Notes: generated by a model not told the origin, from the sequence alone. A stretch of 64,000 nt of DNA from Omphiscola glabra (GCA_964017045.1 OZ024811.1:12181818-12245817), one strand, 5' to 3'; counted from the stretch's first letter, positions 1 through 12,078 are shown. Program-made: numbers and translations.

Positions 1-597
1 AGAATGATCTCAGGCCTTCACCAGAATATGTGTGTTAGTAACAGTTGTACTTTTTGAATTTGTGATCACTTTTTGTGGAAAACCTGATGCGGCCAAGTCT
101 CACCCAGGCTCTACCTAATTTTTTTACGACAATTATTTTCAGACAAATGTATTATTATTAATAAGTTCAATAATCCAAAACAGATACATTGTGATTAAAT
201 GCTGACTTAATCTGTATTTATTTCTATAGGTTAATCGTATATATAGCTACTGCTAGGATACGTTGTACGGTTAGTCACGTAGATTCATTTCATTGTTGGT
301 AGCGTTTTTTCATTACCTGTGTCACACAACGTTGCTTAGGAAATTCCCGATATTATTTCATCAGGTGAGCCGACATTTTCTTTTGAGAAGCTGATACCAT
401 ACAGTCTCTTGATACAAGGTGAGAATTTTCTAGAAATTAGTTTTTAAACCTCAGTATTATATCAATATTGGAATGTGCCTTTAATAATATTAATATAAAG
501 TACACTCCATAACTGATTTTGCCGAGGAAAAAATTGGTAAATAGCTAGAGGGCTAATTAAGATAGATTATAGTAGATTTAAGATCGTACCTCATTTC
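1..597. other. No gene seen; AT-rich non-coding DNA
   Basis: AT-rich sequence without an open frame, splice-paired exon or recognisable repeat. I see nothing to annotate here. Confidence 0.6.
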
Positions 598-1045
598 ATT
601 AGGTTAGGTTTAGGGTTAGATTTAGGGTTCAGGTTAGGTTTAGGGTTAGATTTAGGGTTCAGGTTAGGTTTAGGGTTAGATTTAGGGTTCAGGTTAGGTT
701 TAGGGATACATTTAGGAAATTGTTTCATTATTTTTTTAACGTTTTATTCTTAATTTTACGGGTCATGGTAAAAAAACGCTGTAGATCTATTCGAATTTAC
801 CGCCTAGAGATATCACCGCGTGCCACCATCTTGGTTGCCGCGACCCGCGAATTTATGTCCTAAATTTATCCCTAAACCTAACCTGAACCCTAAATCTATA
901 CCTAAACCTATAATCTGAAACCTAAACTTATCACTAACCTGGGTTTTGACCCTATCGGAACCAGGGCTTTGGTCCTATTGGAACCAGGGTTTTTGACCCT
1001 ATCGGAAGCATGGACAAAACACGCAAATGACGTCATGGTGAAATC
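598..1045. repeat. Palindromic interspersed element with telomere-like subterminal repeats
   Basis: Four tandem 30-bp units rich in TTTAGGGTT (601-710) lie on the left. The inverse sequence, CCCTAAACCTAACCTGAACC, lies on the right near 870-890. Between the arms is a TTTTACGGGTCATGG / CCATCTTGG block. A roughly 30-bp repeat containing GACCCTATCGGAACCAGGG follows at about 936-1008. The right flank (about 1013-1040) reads AAAACACGCAAATGACGTCA, and the same block plus the CCCTAAACCTAACC arm recurs at 46893-47060, so this is a dispersed element and not a chromosome end. Confidence 0.6.
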
Positions 1046-1127
1046 TCTCAGCATTTGCCAAAAATAGATTCAACACTCCTAAACTAAAATGAGAAATGTA
1101 ACTGTAGCCAAAGGCATAGGACTAGGT

Positions 1128-1288
1128 CAGTGGTTCGCAAATCGTAGCTCGCGAGCCACGGTCGGCTCTTTAGTGACCTGAGTGCGGTTCGGCCAGTCGT
1201 CCACAAACCGGTTTTGGCTCTCAAAAAAGGATTAATCGCCCCGCTGCTGATTTTTGGCTCTTGTGACTAATGAGTTTGCCGACCACTG
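1128..1288. mobile_element. Non-autonomous hAT element (MITE)
   Basis: The left end CAGTGGTTCGCAAA matches the inverse of the right end TTTGCCGACCACTG. It is flanked by 8-bp duplications gactaggt and gactgggt (one mismatch). The interior has no coding potential. Confidence 0.8.
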
Positions 1289-1296
1289 GACTGGGT

Positions 1297-1866
1297 AATT
1301 ATAGAAGGGGCACTATCAAATAACCCAGTTTGAGTGTAATGTACCGAGGATATTACAGTGATTAACACAGTGACTAATAGACTTTCATTAAAATTATTCA
1401 ATTTTCCTTCTTGCCAATCAATTAGATTTGTCACATAATATATTATGGTAGATATAATATATGTATAAGAGATAATTTGGGCGGGGGGGGGGCATTATTT
1501 TGCAAATACATCTGAAAAATTAATTTATACATCATATGATTATGATGCTGAGAATAACAGCTAAAGAAAACGACATTGTTATTTATGAATGCATCAATAG
1601 AAATAGGATTGATCATACTACGATTGTTAAGCTATTGTTGTGTTTACTTTAAAAATTTTAGTTCGCCCTATATAAATATATAAGGTCTCTTTTGTACGGT
1701 CGGAATATCATAAAAATCCATTATTATATAAATGTAAACCCTTTTTTTTTTTTTAATAATTATATCTGTCCACTATCCCTTAAAGACATTTGTCGCCTTC
1801 CTCTTAAAGGCATTTGTCCACTTCCTCTTTATAATTATGCATTGGAATTAAGATAGGTACAGTTTT
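1297..1866. other. No gene seen
   Basis: AT-rich DNA with a G run near 1483 and a T run near 1740. No feature can be supported. Confidence 0.55.
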
Positions 1867-2550
1867 ATATAGATTACTGAAGTACTATAAAATAAGTACT
1901 TTTTCTGTAGATTACTGAAGTACTATAAGATAAGTACATTTTTATGTAGATTGCTGAAATACTATAAGATAAGTACATTTTTATGTAGATTACTGAAATT
2001 GTATAAAATAAGTACATTATTATGTAGATTACTGAAGTACTATAAGATAAGTACATTATTATGTAGATTACTGAAATACCTTTAAGATAATTACATTTTA
2101 AGTAGATTACTGAGGTACCACAAGATAAGTTCATTTTATGTAAATTACTGAAGTTCTATAAGATAAGTTCATTTTTATGTAGATTTTTGAAGTTCTATAA
2201 GATAAGTACATTTTTATGTAGATTACTGAAGCACTATAAGATAAGTTCATTTTTATGTAAAATGCTGAAGTTCTATAAGATAATTACATTTTTATGTAGA
2301 TTGCTGAAGTACTACAAGATAAGTTCATTTTTATGTAGATTACTGAAGTAGTATAAGATAAGTACATGTTTATATAGATTACTGAAGTACTATAAGATAA
2401 GTACATTTTTATGTAAATTTCTGAAGTTCTATAAGATAAGTTCATTTTTATCTAAATAACTGAAGTTCTATAAGATAATTACTTTTTATGTAGATTACTG
2501 AAGTACTATAAGATAACTACATTTTTAGGTAGATTACTCAAGTAAGATCT
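1867..2550. repeat. Minisatellite, about 39-bp unit
   Basis: About 17 diverged tandem units built on GTAGATTACTGAAG, ACTATAAGATAAGTAC and ATTTTTAT. The 86-codon minus-strand frame inside it is a by-product of the period. Confidence 0.9.
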
Positions 2551-3644
2551 CATCAGCAATATCTGCGCTATATTTCTGTGTAATTCTTAGAAACAGTGTA
2601 TTAGCTTTGATATTAGGAAATAGAAAAGACGACATTGATATGGTAAGCCTGAAGCATGAATAGCACGCTGAGACAATATCATGTTCAAGGTCACACATTG
2701 TGAATTTTTAATAGCCAGAAATGTTTCTCCCAGGTCACAGTCAAACATATGTAGGTTAAATAGAATATGTCTGGGCTCCTTTAGGATTGAATGAGAAATA
2801 CGTTATATTACTACTTTTGTTTTTCTTAGAAAAAGAAGCTTTTTTTAATAGTTGAGTTGGGGGGGGGGGGGGGGGGAAATCGTGGGTGATTTCCCCTCAC
2901 CTTTTTCCAAGGACTTGACAACGGGAATAAAAGGAATGCCTGAAGTGCTGACCGTCAATAAATTGTTTTACCGTTTGTTGCAGGAAAGTCTTTGTTACGC
3001 CTTTAACTTACTTCTTAAATTTTGTAATAACTTCTGATATATTGTATTTATCCGTATCTTATACGGATTTCTATCCCCAAACTACCACGGCGCCACCTTT
3101 ATCATCCCGTTTATTCGCCACGTCGATATATTTTAAAACTTTAGGACTATTATTTTTAGTAGTCTTCGACTTTCATCGCATTATATTTATTTTTTTTGTA
3201 TATATTTTGCTTCTCATCATCACCGAAATTCCTAGGCTGTAGTGGGTGATTCCTTAGTGAAACCTTTCATATTGGTTATGAATGACTTCACGTGGAGCCT
3301 TTCTTTATTATTTCTAGCTAAAGTGTGACATTTTTCTTCTTTTGCTCAATTGTTGTAACTGATGAAAGATAACAATAACAGTCCGAAAATGCCTTTTGAT
3401 TGTCTTTTCTGATAGCCTTAATATATCATGTCATTACTATTTATTTTGCAATGCTCGAACGCAATTTCCGCAATAATATTGTTGTTATATTTTCCACCGT
3501 GACAACATGAAACCAGTTCCCAATTCTAATAGTCCAAGTGATTCCCATTATTCCTTACAATAGATTCACGTGAACACCTCCGGATTTTAGAATTAATCGG
3601 GACCATTGACTACCAAGACTAAGGGACTTATTATTCTTTGACAG
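2551..3644. other. No gene seen; short chance frames only
   Basis: Contains a G run at about 2859-2876 and two 60-codon frames (2852-3037 and 3042-3242) with no domain, splice context or codon signal. Confidence 0.5.
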
Positions 3645-3690
3645 ATTCAAATACAAGTCACTTCAACAAAAATGAATCCAATGGATCTCA
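3645..3690 (+). pseudogene. Copy A, possible relic of 5'UTR/start exon
   Basis: TCTTTGACAG followed by ATTCAAATACAAGTCACTTC aligns loosely with the 5'UTR exons of copies B (23649) and C (36887), including the acceptor and an ATGG near 3681. The GTAAGT donor is missing. The alignment is short and weak. Confidence 0.3.
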
Positions 3691-4459
3691 TCGATGCTTT
3701 TTGTTTTACACAATACCGGTATCAGGTAACTATTTTAGAAGTTTGTTACATTAACAATGGATGCGGGTATTTATAGACTTGGTTACTTAAACAAATGATT
3801 TAAGTGTTTTTAGAGATGGCTTAACGCCAAATAGACCTTGTCTTTGTATATTTTTTTTTGGCTTGAGGGGGAGGAAAAAATAAATTTTAAATGTGAACTT
3901 TATTGTTTAATTAAAGTATAAGTAGTTCTACAACTGCAGCGTTCTGCTTTAAAATACTTTCTTTTTTTTTTTTTTTTAAAGAACCATTCATTTAAACATT
4001 ATAAGTTATATTTCCAATTGTAGCTTTTACGCAAATATTATAATTTTAGTCGATATGCCTTTTAGAAAGTATACAACATCATCCCTAACACTGAGTTATA
4101 TTTTCTCCAATAATAATAATAATTTTTTTTTTTTTTAAATGTTACGAACTGCTAACTGGACAAGCAGTTCCGTGACTTGGTTAAATCTAGGGGTAATTAT
4201 TCTACATATCAATGATCAATATGACGTATGGCTCTTTATTGGAAAACGGCGTGTCTTTTCTCCTACCCCTATCTCTTTGCAACTCCACTCACTACTAAAA
4301 CAACCACAACAACGAGCACCGCCAACTCCAATACGCTATACGTCACAAATAGAATAGCAAATAGTAACCGCTACACAAATAATCGCCACATTTTTTAATT
4401 TTTTAATTTTATGTTACGTTGGTTTTTTTTTCTTTTTTCCCGGGGGGCGGTTTTTTCCG

Positions 4460-4504
<45 letters not shown>

Positions 4505-4991
4505 GAGTGAGAGGGGAGGGACAACTGTATAATTTTTTTTTCGGGCATTTTCAAGACCATAGATATTTATATTTGTTGCTCCAGATGTTCTTTTCCTTCA
4601 TGCCAGCAACATACATTACGTTTTTATCTTTATCAAAACCGATTCGACTGATTGCACAAAACTACAATATCTTATGTGGAATAATGAATTTTTAAATTTT
4701 ATTAATAATTCAATACATTATTAATTTTATTTTTAATTTTAAAATGTTTAATTTCTCTACTGGAATCATAAAGAACGAAAACATAATACCATTTTTGCAG
4801 TAGGCTAAACACTCTTCAAATAACTATGGTGAATTTTTTTAACGATTTACTTTATTTAAATGTTGCAATTAGCCCCAATGAAAAATGTCATAAATTATTA
4901 AGCAGATTACTAGGAATTTGGTACCAAGTAAATAATGATCGTAAATAAAATATAATTAAAACTCCTCTATTTTTTTGTGTCTGCTTTACAG

Positions 4992-5049
4992 ATTAAAACA
5001 GGTAAATCAAGGATTCAAACAGAAAGACAGACATAAAAACAGACCAAAC
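4992..5049 (+). pseudogene. Copy A, exon 2 relic (58 nt)
   Basis: It aligns without gaps to the 58-nt exon 2 of copies B and C: acceptor CTTTACAG is kept, and codons for Lys-Ser and Gln-Thr match copy C. The donor position reads ATAAAG where copy C has GTAAAC. Codon 15 is TAA where copy C has TTT. Both changes would prevent a normal product. Confidence 0.6.
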
Positions 5050-5470
5050 ATAAAGGAGAGAAGTTTATTCTAAAATAAATATCAGATCAGCACCATGGGA
5101 TAATGTTGCGAGGTTATACTAGAGAAAGGAAACCACCAAAAAAAATATAATTAGTTAGAAAGATAGCGAGCTAAGAGAAAAACAGTGTGTCGGGGCAAAA
5201 AAGGGGAGAGAAATTGTGTAAAAGAGATAGAGAAGAAATATAGTATGACTTGTGTGATAAACGGAAACTAACGGAGTTTGTAAGAATGAGCAAGTAAATA
5301 TAAAAGAATCCTACAGCTAAAAAAAAAACTGAGTATGAGAAAAAGCGTTGTAAGAAAGAGGGTGTTTTAGTGAGAAGGAGGATGAAAGATGTGAGGGGGG
5401 TGGGAGGGAGATGTGTTAGAAAAATTAGAGAATCTTTTACACACAGGATAATGTCTAAATTTTCCGTTAG

Positions 5471-5623
5471 TAGACAGTGAAGAAGAAGACTACATATTCG
5501 ACAGTGAAGAAGGGTTTGCCATGGTCGGCAGCCATGAAGGGGCTGGCAGAATCGGCAGTGCTGATGAAGTTTGCACGGTCATCAGTCAAGAAACAGCTGG
5601 CACTGATGAAAGTCTTTTTGATG
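5471..5623 (+). pseudogene. Copy A, exon 3 (acidic linker exon)
   Basis: Bounded by a TTCCGTTAG acceptor and a GATG/GTAATT donor. It is 153 nt, phase 1 at both ends, and open throughout. It encodes an acidic stretch rich in Glu and Asp, ending Phe-Asp before the Gly that spans the junction with exon 4. In copies B and C the same position is Phe-Tyr-Gly-Thr-His-Glu-Thr. Its sequence is otherwise diverged from the other two, as expected for a disordered linker. Confidence 0.55.
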
Positions 5624-5946
5624 GTAATTATGTAAATATATTAAAATATCATTGATGGTGAAAAATACTAAACTTAATCTTAAAACCTTTATGTATACAT
5701 GTAAATGAATTTACAACATATAAAATCTTAGAAACTGTTAATTTATAATTATTATAACGCTATATTTTCGTTATTTTTTAAATTATAGTTATTGTCTCAT
5801 TGCTCATCTCCTAAATGTGACTTTATATTGTTGGATTTAATGTATATACAAATATAAATCCAGCAGAACTGAAATAATAATAATAGAAGATGAATAGAAA
5901 TAAACAAATGGATTAAAAGGTCCTGTTTTTTTGATGACGTTGTCAG

Positions 5947-6899
5947 GTACGCATGAAACACTGGTATATGAATCATATAAAGGGGAGGATGATCTGCAAA
6001 AGGATTACGACAGCTGCGAGAAGAATCCTGGTCACAAAGGGTCTGTATGTGTCAATGATTTTAACATCAGTCACTTGCCTGGAGGTCTACATGATGAGGA
6101 CATTGTCAAGAACATGTTCGAGTTCATCAAAGCTACAGCCGACCTGACTGTGAGGGTAGAAGTTAAAAAGGTCAGTGCAGCCAGACCAGAGTTTTTTCCA
6201 TACACCAAGCAACCATATCCATTTTATAACAAGGCAGAATTTAAAGGCAAGAGACTAGGAACTGGGAAGGTGTGTTATGTCAAGAAATGGACAGAGGACA
6301 AGAACAAGGGAACCTGCAAGTGCCCGACGTGTCAAAACTCGGACGCGCCTAGCAAGGTGTGGGGGGAAATATGGTTTTACACGGCCACACACGTGGTGTT
6401 TGATGATCTCGAGGCGAGAAAGACCACGTGTAGATTGTTCTTTGATAGTAAAGAAAGTCGCCACATCGAGCTTGATGGCTGGACAATGGGACTGGCGAGG
6501 ATCAACACAGATAAATGTGTTTTGAAACGTGCGACATGTGACGTGGGCTTACTGGATAAACTGGTCTAGATGAGGAAGCGCTGGAGGGATTTATTTTTTA
6601 AAAAATACACCAAAGACCAGCCAGTAGGATTTGATAACAGGATGTTGTTCATAGTTTCACATCCCCATGGATGTCCTAAAGAGGTTTCTGTAGGACGATG
6701 GAGATATATGGAGATTGGGGAGGGTAGGAGGACCAAGTTTACGTACACAACAAGTACATGTCCAGGCAGTAGTGGGGCTTACGTCCACCCACTGATGTAT
6801 GATCCCACTTTGTACTTTTACCACCATGTTCACAGCGGGGATAATAAAATTAAGGGATTGAATTTTAGTGGCTTTGGTCGAGAGGCCCCCTTGTTTTAG
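5947..6899 (+). pseudogene. Copy A, exon 4 (peptidase domain with internal stop)
   Basis: The exon starts after the TTGTCAG acceptor, so the upstream ATG at 5931 lies in the intron. The frame matches copy B along its length: a CxCxxC motif, T-A-T-H-V-V-F-D-D around the general-base His, D-K-C-V-L-K for the Asp, V-S-H-P-H-G, then C-P-G-S-S-G-A around the Ser. A single TAG (6567-6569) interrupts it after the Asp segment, and reading resumes in the same frame to a TAG at 6897-6899. The final residues (E-A-P-L-F) differ from copies B and C and look derived from the adjoining 32-bp minisatellite. Confidence 0.8.
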
Positions 6900-7145
6900 C
6901 AGTTATGGCAGTAGTATCTCAGGAGACATCATTGTTATAGCCGTGCTATCTCGGGAGACACCCTTGTTATGGCAGTGCTATCTCGGGAGACACCCTTGTT
7001 ATGGCAGTGCTATCTCGGGAGACACCCTTGTTATGGCAGTGCTATCTCGGGAGACACCCTTGTTATGGCAGTGCTATCTCGGGAGACATCATTGTTATAG
7101 CAGTGCTATCTCGGGATACATCCTTGTTATAGCAGTGTCATCTCT
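6886..7145. repeat. Minisatellite, 32-bp unit, abutting copy A
   Basis: About eight units built on GCAGTGCTATCTCGGGAGAC and ACCCTTGTTATG. The array overlaps the last codons and stop of copy A, so the repeat has grown into the 3' end of the coding frame. Confidence 0.85.
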
Positions 7146-7498
7146 GTGGGGTGTATTTTCAAAATTGTATACACATATCCATGAACCTTATTTTGCTGTG
7201 AGAGGTAACAACCTCGAGCATGTCCCCCACTAACACTGCCGAGACAATGCCTGATAAACATCAACCCTTTTAACATTTCTGGCTTAGCATTATACATTTT
7301 CGTTTATTTTAAAATACTCTTTGGTTTGCTAATATATGCTTTATCGCAATACTTTTATTTGATTTTTTTTTTTTTTTGTAGCATTTGTCATATTATGTTG
7401 ATCCTGAAGAAGCAATACGTGGTTTTTTTTTTCTATTTAATTTCAACTTAAAGCGTTATTTTTCTATCGTTTACATTGTTAAAAATGTTTTTAACTAC
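7146..7498. other. No gene seen
   Basis: AT-rich DNA with T runs near 7365 and 7423. Nothing else can be supported. Confidence 0.5.
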
Positions 7499-8294
7499 TT
7501 TTACACCAACGTACTTTTAAACCAACGTACTTTTAAACCAACGTACTTTTAAACCAACGTACTTTTAAACCAACGTACTTTTAAACCAACGTACTTTTAA
7601 ACCAACGTACTTTTAAACCAACGTACTTTTAAACCAACGTACTTTTAAACCAACGTACTTTTAAACCAACGTAATTTTAAACCAACGTACTTCTAAACCA
7701 ACGTACTTTTAAACCAACGTACTTTTAAACCAACGTACTTTTAAACCAACGTACCTTTAAACCAACGTACTTTTAAACCAAAGTACTTTTAAACCAACGT
7801 ACTTTTAAACCAACGTACTTTTAAACCAACGTACTTTTAAACCAACGTACTTTTAAACCAACGTACTTTTAAACCAACGTACTTTTAAACCAACGTACTT
7901 TTAAACCAACGTACTTTTAAACCAAAGTACTTTTAAACCAACGTACTTTTAAACCAACGTACTTTTAAACCAACGTACTTTTAAACCAATGTACTTTTAA
8001 ACCAATGTACTTTTAAAACAATGTACTTTTAAACCAACAAAACCAATGTACTTTTAAACCAATGTACTTTTAAACCAATGTACTTTTAAACCAACGTACT
8101 TTTAAACCAATGTACTTTTAAACCAACGTAATTTTAAACCAATGTACTTTTAAACCAACGTACTTTTAAACCAACGTACTTTTAAACCAACGTACTTTTA
8201 AACCAACGTACTTTTAAACCAACGTACTTTTAAACCAACGTCCTTTTAAACCAATGTGCATTTTTAAACCAACGTACTTTTAAACCAATGTATG
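7499..8294. repeat. Minisatellite, 16-bp unit
   Basis: About 49 tandem units of AAACCAACGTACTTTT. The 5' half is nearly uniform. From about 7989 a T replaces C in many units (AACCAATGTAC) and a broken unit occurs near 8035, so the 3' part is older or less homogenised. Confidence 0.95.
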
Positions 8295-9060
8295 AAACTA
8301 ATGAAAGCATTGTTTTAAGGTATGGTTCATTTGCTGTTTGTAGGTTGTTAAGTTTGAAATTAAAATTCCCAAACACAAACATTTATATTTATAAAATTCA
8401 ATGAGGCGTTTTTTGCTTGTTAGTTTGTTTGTTTGTTTGTTTGTTTGTTTGACAGATATTAAAAAATATAAAAATACTGGTCCTAGAGAGCTTTAAGCTC
8501 CGAAGAAGTTCTCTAACTTCCTAGTTGCAGAATAGGGTAGACCATTTGTTTTGTCTGACCTCATGTAGACCAAAATACGTTTTTATTGGTTCACGAAAAT
8601 GAAAGTCTTTTTATTTTTATTTTTTTTTTGCGCGGTGCGTATGATAGATTTGCTAATTCCAATTAGACCACTGAGTTGAGTGTTAATTTACTTTGACGTC
8701 CCAATGTTGTGAAATTTATTATTTTTTAACAATCATTTATAACTCGGGGGGGGGGGGGGGGGGCAACAATTGTTTTTTAAAAAAAAAAGCCACAGTTCGT
8801 GTGTAAGGGAAAGTAAAATTCGCAACACTTTTTGAAAAACTACTATTCATTAATAGTAAATGAAGGAGTAAGCTGTTTAATTATAGTTTAACCAAAACTT
8901 AAATGTGAAATTCGTCATCCCTTTTCATTAATTAGCTGACAAACTTTAGCTTTTATTCGTTTAGTCCTTACAACAAGGCAGAGCCCAGTGCAGTCATTAC
9001 ATTATAACGTCAATATAAAATCCGTAATATGTATATCGACTTGATGAACGACATTGGTGA
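8295..9060. other. No gene seen; simple repeats
   Basis: Holds a short (GTTT)n tract near 8420-8450 and a G run near 8746-8763. Small frames here are chance. Confidence 0.5.
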
Positions 9061-9061
9061 C

Positions 9062-9240
9062 AATTATTATTATTATTATTATTACAGTGGTCTTATACAG
9101 CGCGGTACCCATGCCTAGGGCTGGGCTCACCGCGCTGCACATAAAAATATTGGCAAACATAATCATAACATTAAACAAATGACATGCATTTACTTCATTA
9201 AAACAACTCTGTATAAAAATAATAAAAATATAGTAAGCCC
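9062..9240 (-). mobile_element. 3' end of a CR1-like LINE (minus strand)
   Basis: A (TTA)n tract followed by a GC-rich palindrome (CAGCGCGGTACCC ... GGGCTCACCGCGCTG) is the inverse of the 3' tail of the reverse-transcriptase element ending near 50455. The next about 100 bp (GCAAACATAATCATAACATT) also match the sequence after the palindromes at 28260-28320. It is truncated and non-coding. Confidence 0.6.
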
Positions 9241-10590
9241 GTCCACCCAAGGACTATTTACATGGCAAGCCATGGACGGCCCCAGCAGCATCGTGTATCG
9301 GTCAGAGTGGGTGTGGGAATCAGTCGGGATAGAAGAGTTTGAAGAGATATGTCTTCAGTGCCGATTCACAGAGAGAGTTGGGTCCAAACACTGAACATAA
9401 CTCTCAAATGCACAGTTTCAATGTTTTAAGATTACTGTCACTCAAAATAATTTTCAACATCTTTAAATTCAATCTGCTTGAACCTCCTGAAATCAAAAAC
9501 CAGCATCTCTTCAAAAAAAATATTTGTTTTTGCAACATAAATGTAATTTTCAACACAATGTAGTAGGCAGTAGACACGTTTAAAATCCACAATAAAATTA
9601 TATAACAAAGACCGTTATTCGAAGGCATAGAGAATTATTAAAATACACAAAGAGAGAGCATTTAAATTTAATCGATTTCCTTAAAATAATAGAAAATCAC
9701 TATCAATGTTTTAAAGAATGTGAACGTATTTAAATCGCTTCGTTTCTTTGGCGTTATGGTCAGCACAGCTCATTCTTATCAACACTAGAAAATATCACCC
9801 GATGTTATCGAGATAATAATGACAGGCACCTTCCTAAAATTTCTACATGCTGTTGTGAAAACTCATTACAGGTCATTATTTTAAAAAGAAGTAACTGTAT
9901 AGTTATATTTACGCTTCTAAAATCATTAAACATTTTAAGAAGTATTTTTTTTATATACATTATACGCCTACCCTAACCCCTACATTTATTTCCCTCTCTA
10001 AACATGACCTTTAAATTGCCAATCTAAATGATCACTGATCAAATCATTATAGTCACTAAAGAAGTTCATTGACGGCTGATTTCTTGAGAAATCATTTAGA
10101 AGTCGTGTGTTTTTTTTATTGTTAAATGTTGGGCATACCCTACCATTTTCGTGCCCTTAAACTAAATTCGTTTTTATCTAAAAATTGTAAAAATCTCAAT
10201 CTAAAATTTACAACAAGCCTCTAACTATAACCATTTTAAAAATATTTATATATTTACCGATTTGTTATATTGATATCTTCATTACAAAATTTTAATAAAC
10301 TTTTTCCTTTGTTTTATACTACTTATCGGAAAATTGTAAAACAAAGAATTATTTGATCTAAAGAAGAATCTCTTAACCATTTTTTTTCAAGTCTGTAACA
10401 GCTTTAAGTGTCTTTTTTTTTTTTACAGAAATGTTATTAATCTCATGACAAAATACACACTTTACTTTCCGCAAAGTAAAAACAAAAATTGTATTTTTAT
10501 TTTTTTGAAAGAAAATCAAAACCCATTTATAATTTTTAAAATTAAATTTTCACGTGTGGAAAATTATTGGGGTTAAATATTCATGGGTTA
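9241..10590. other. No gene seen
   Basis: AT-rich non-coding DNA. Frames at 9339-9563 and 9404-9628 overlap on opposite strands and carry no recognisable domain. Confidence 0.5.
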
Positions 10591-10599
10591 ACGTAGGTA

Positions 10600-10830
10600 A
10601 ATGTAACCACGTTTTGTCAACGACACTGATTTTCTCAAAATTGTAAACGAGTGTTTATTTGTGAAAAGAGAATGTAACCTCATTGGATTTAAAGATATGC
10701 CATCAACGTAAAAATGTACACAACCTATTTCTTACCCCCGATATGTGTGTACCTAAGAAGGCTCACTATTTATCAAATTCCTTCCTTTATTCTGAGGCGT
10801 ATCTTGTGTTGCCTGGGACAAAATGAAAGT
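10600..10830 (+). repeat. Interspersed repeat, copy 1
   Basis: About 230 bp here resembles 37655-37895. Both run from a GTTTTGT-AACG block through ATTGGATTTAAAG / ATTGGATTTGAAG and CCTATTTC-TTACCCCC to ATTCTGAGGCGTAT / ATTCTGAGACGTAT. Same orientation; element class unknown. Confidence 0.55.
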
Positions 10831-11088
10831 ATAAACCGACATAGACCGAAATCAAATGAGTTAGACTGACAGTCCTACATAGTTCGAAAGGATTACGTCC
10901 GATTACAACATAGTCGGAGAGATACCGTTTGGCCTACATTTTTATAAAACGGTCTAGTTTAAATAAGTTTGGTCTAGGATTGTTATACTGCGAAAGAGGT
11001 CGACACCGATCGACAAAAGAAGTCGGTCCGATCGATTTCGACCGGGCTATGTCGGATTCCAACTTAGTCAAACAGAGATTGTTATGCT

Positions 11089-11220
11089 GCGACAGAAGCA
11101 TACACCGACAGAAGCATACACCGACAGAAGCATACACCGACAGAAGCACACACTGACAGAAGCACACACCGACAGAAGCATACACCGACAGAAGCATACA
11201 CCGACAGAAGCATACACCGA
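11089..11220. repeat. Minisatellite, 16-bp unit
   Basis: About eight units of GACAGAAGCATACACC, directly before a second, unrelated array. Confidence 0.9.
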
Positions 11221-11249
11221 AAGTTTTTGACAGTGGCCGCGATACGCCT

Positions 11250-11748
11250 CAAAAGACCGAAATAGATAGAAAAAACCTATCAAAGGCCGAGATAGATAGA
11301 AAAAACTTATCAAAGGCCGAAATAGACAGAAAATATCTATCAAAGGCCGAAATAGATAGAAAAAACCTATCAAAGGCCGAAATAGATAGAAAAAATCTAT
11401 CAAAGGCCGAAATAGATAGAAAAAATCTATCAAACGCAGAAATAGATAGAAAAAAAACTATCAAAGGCCGAAATAGATAGAAAAAACCTATCAAAGGCCG
11501 AGATAGATAGAAAAAACTTATCAAAGGCCGAAATAGATAGAAAAAATCTATCAAAGGCAGAAATAGAAAAAATCTATCAAACGCAGAAATAGATAGAAAA
11601 AACCTATCAAAGGCCGAGATAGATAGAAAAAACTTATCAAAGGCCGAAATAGATAGAAAAAAACTATCAAAGGACGAAATAGATAGAAAAAATCTATCAA
11701 AGGCCGAAATAGATAGAAAAAAAAACTATCAAAGGCCGATATACAAAA
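11250..11748. repeat. Minisatellite, about 30-bp unit
   Basis: About 16 units of AAAGGCCGAAATAGATAGAA plus AAAATCTATC, with length changes in the A run. Long minus-strand frames here (Phe-Tyr-Leu repeats) are artefacts of the period. Confidence 0.9.
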
Positions 11749-12078
11749 TTAAACCGACAGAGACCACTGGTCTAGCCTCTTTCCTATGAAGCCACTTCAG
11801 TCTCGCATCCGTCTTGCCTCCGTTTTTTGGTCTTTTCTAGCCCAGTTTTGGCTGGTGTAGTAAAAAAAAAATGGTTAAAATTTATCCAAAATTATTCGTC
11901 TAGATTAGTCAAGTCTTGTCTCCGTCTCGCTTCAGTCTAGGTACGCCATTGGTATATTTTGTTTCGTTCACTCATTATTAATAAGGAATTAATCTATGTT
12001 TACAGAACAGTTTGTTCACCAAAAAAATGCAACCATAATCTTCAAATGTATGGAACTATTGTGTGGTATTAGGAGCAT
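11749..12078. other. No gene seen
   Basis: Short stretch with repeated GTCTCGCTTCAGTCTAG-like and GTCTTGCCTCCG motifs but no clear unit or gene. Confidence 0.45.

Larger units (their letters stand above)
3645..6899 (+). pseudogene. Copy A: PA-clan peptidase-like paralogue, disabled
   Basis: This is the first of three tandem paralogues of a trypsin-like peptidase-fold protein. Relics of all four exons lie in order: 5'UTR/start exon about 3645-3690, exon 2 at 4992-5049, exon 3 at 5471-5623, exon 4 at 5947-6899. Three defects are visible. Exon 2 has an in-frame TAA (5034-5036) and its donor reads AT instead of GT. Exon 4 has an in-frame TAG (6567-6569) where copy B has AAG. Intron 2 resembles that of copy C, so it is a duplicated gene, not a processed copy. 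A product ending at the exon-4 stop would lack the Ser nucleophile. Alternative: an expressed truncated form from internal starts, which I consider unlikely. Confidence 0.75.

Noticed and set aside
601..720. True telomere
   Set aside because: Only four imperfect units inside an inverted element that recurs at 46.9 kb, with ordinary sequence on both sides.
4411..4695. 94-codon frame with a Phe run
   Set aside because: Open only because of a long T tract.
5931..5946. Start codon of copy A at 5931
   Set aside because: Same reason: intronic, just before the acceptor.
6868..7233. 121-codon frame with Trp-Gln-Cys-Tyr repeats
   Set aside because: Generated by the 32-bp minisatellite after copy A.
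11068..11554. Minus-strand frames with Phe-Tyr-Leu repeats
   Set aside because: Artefacts of the 30-bp array.
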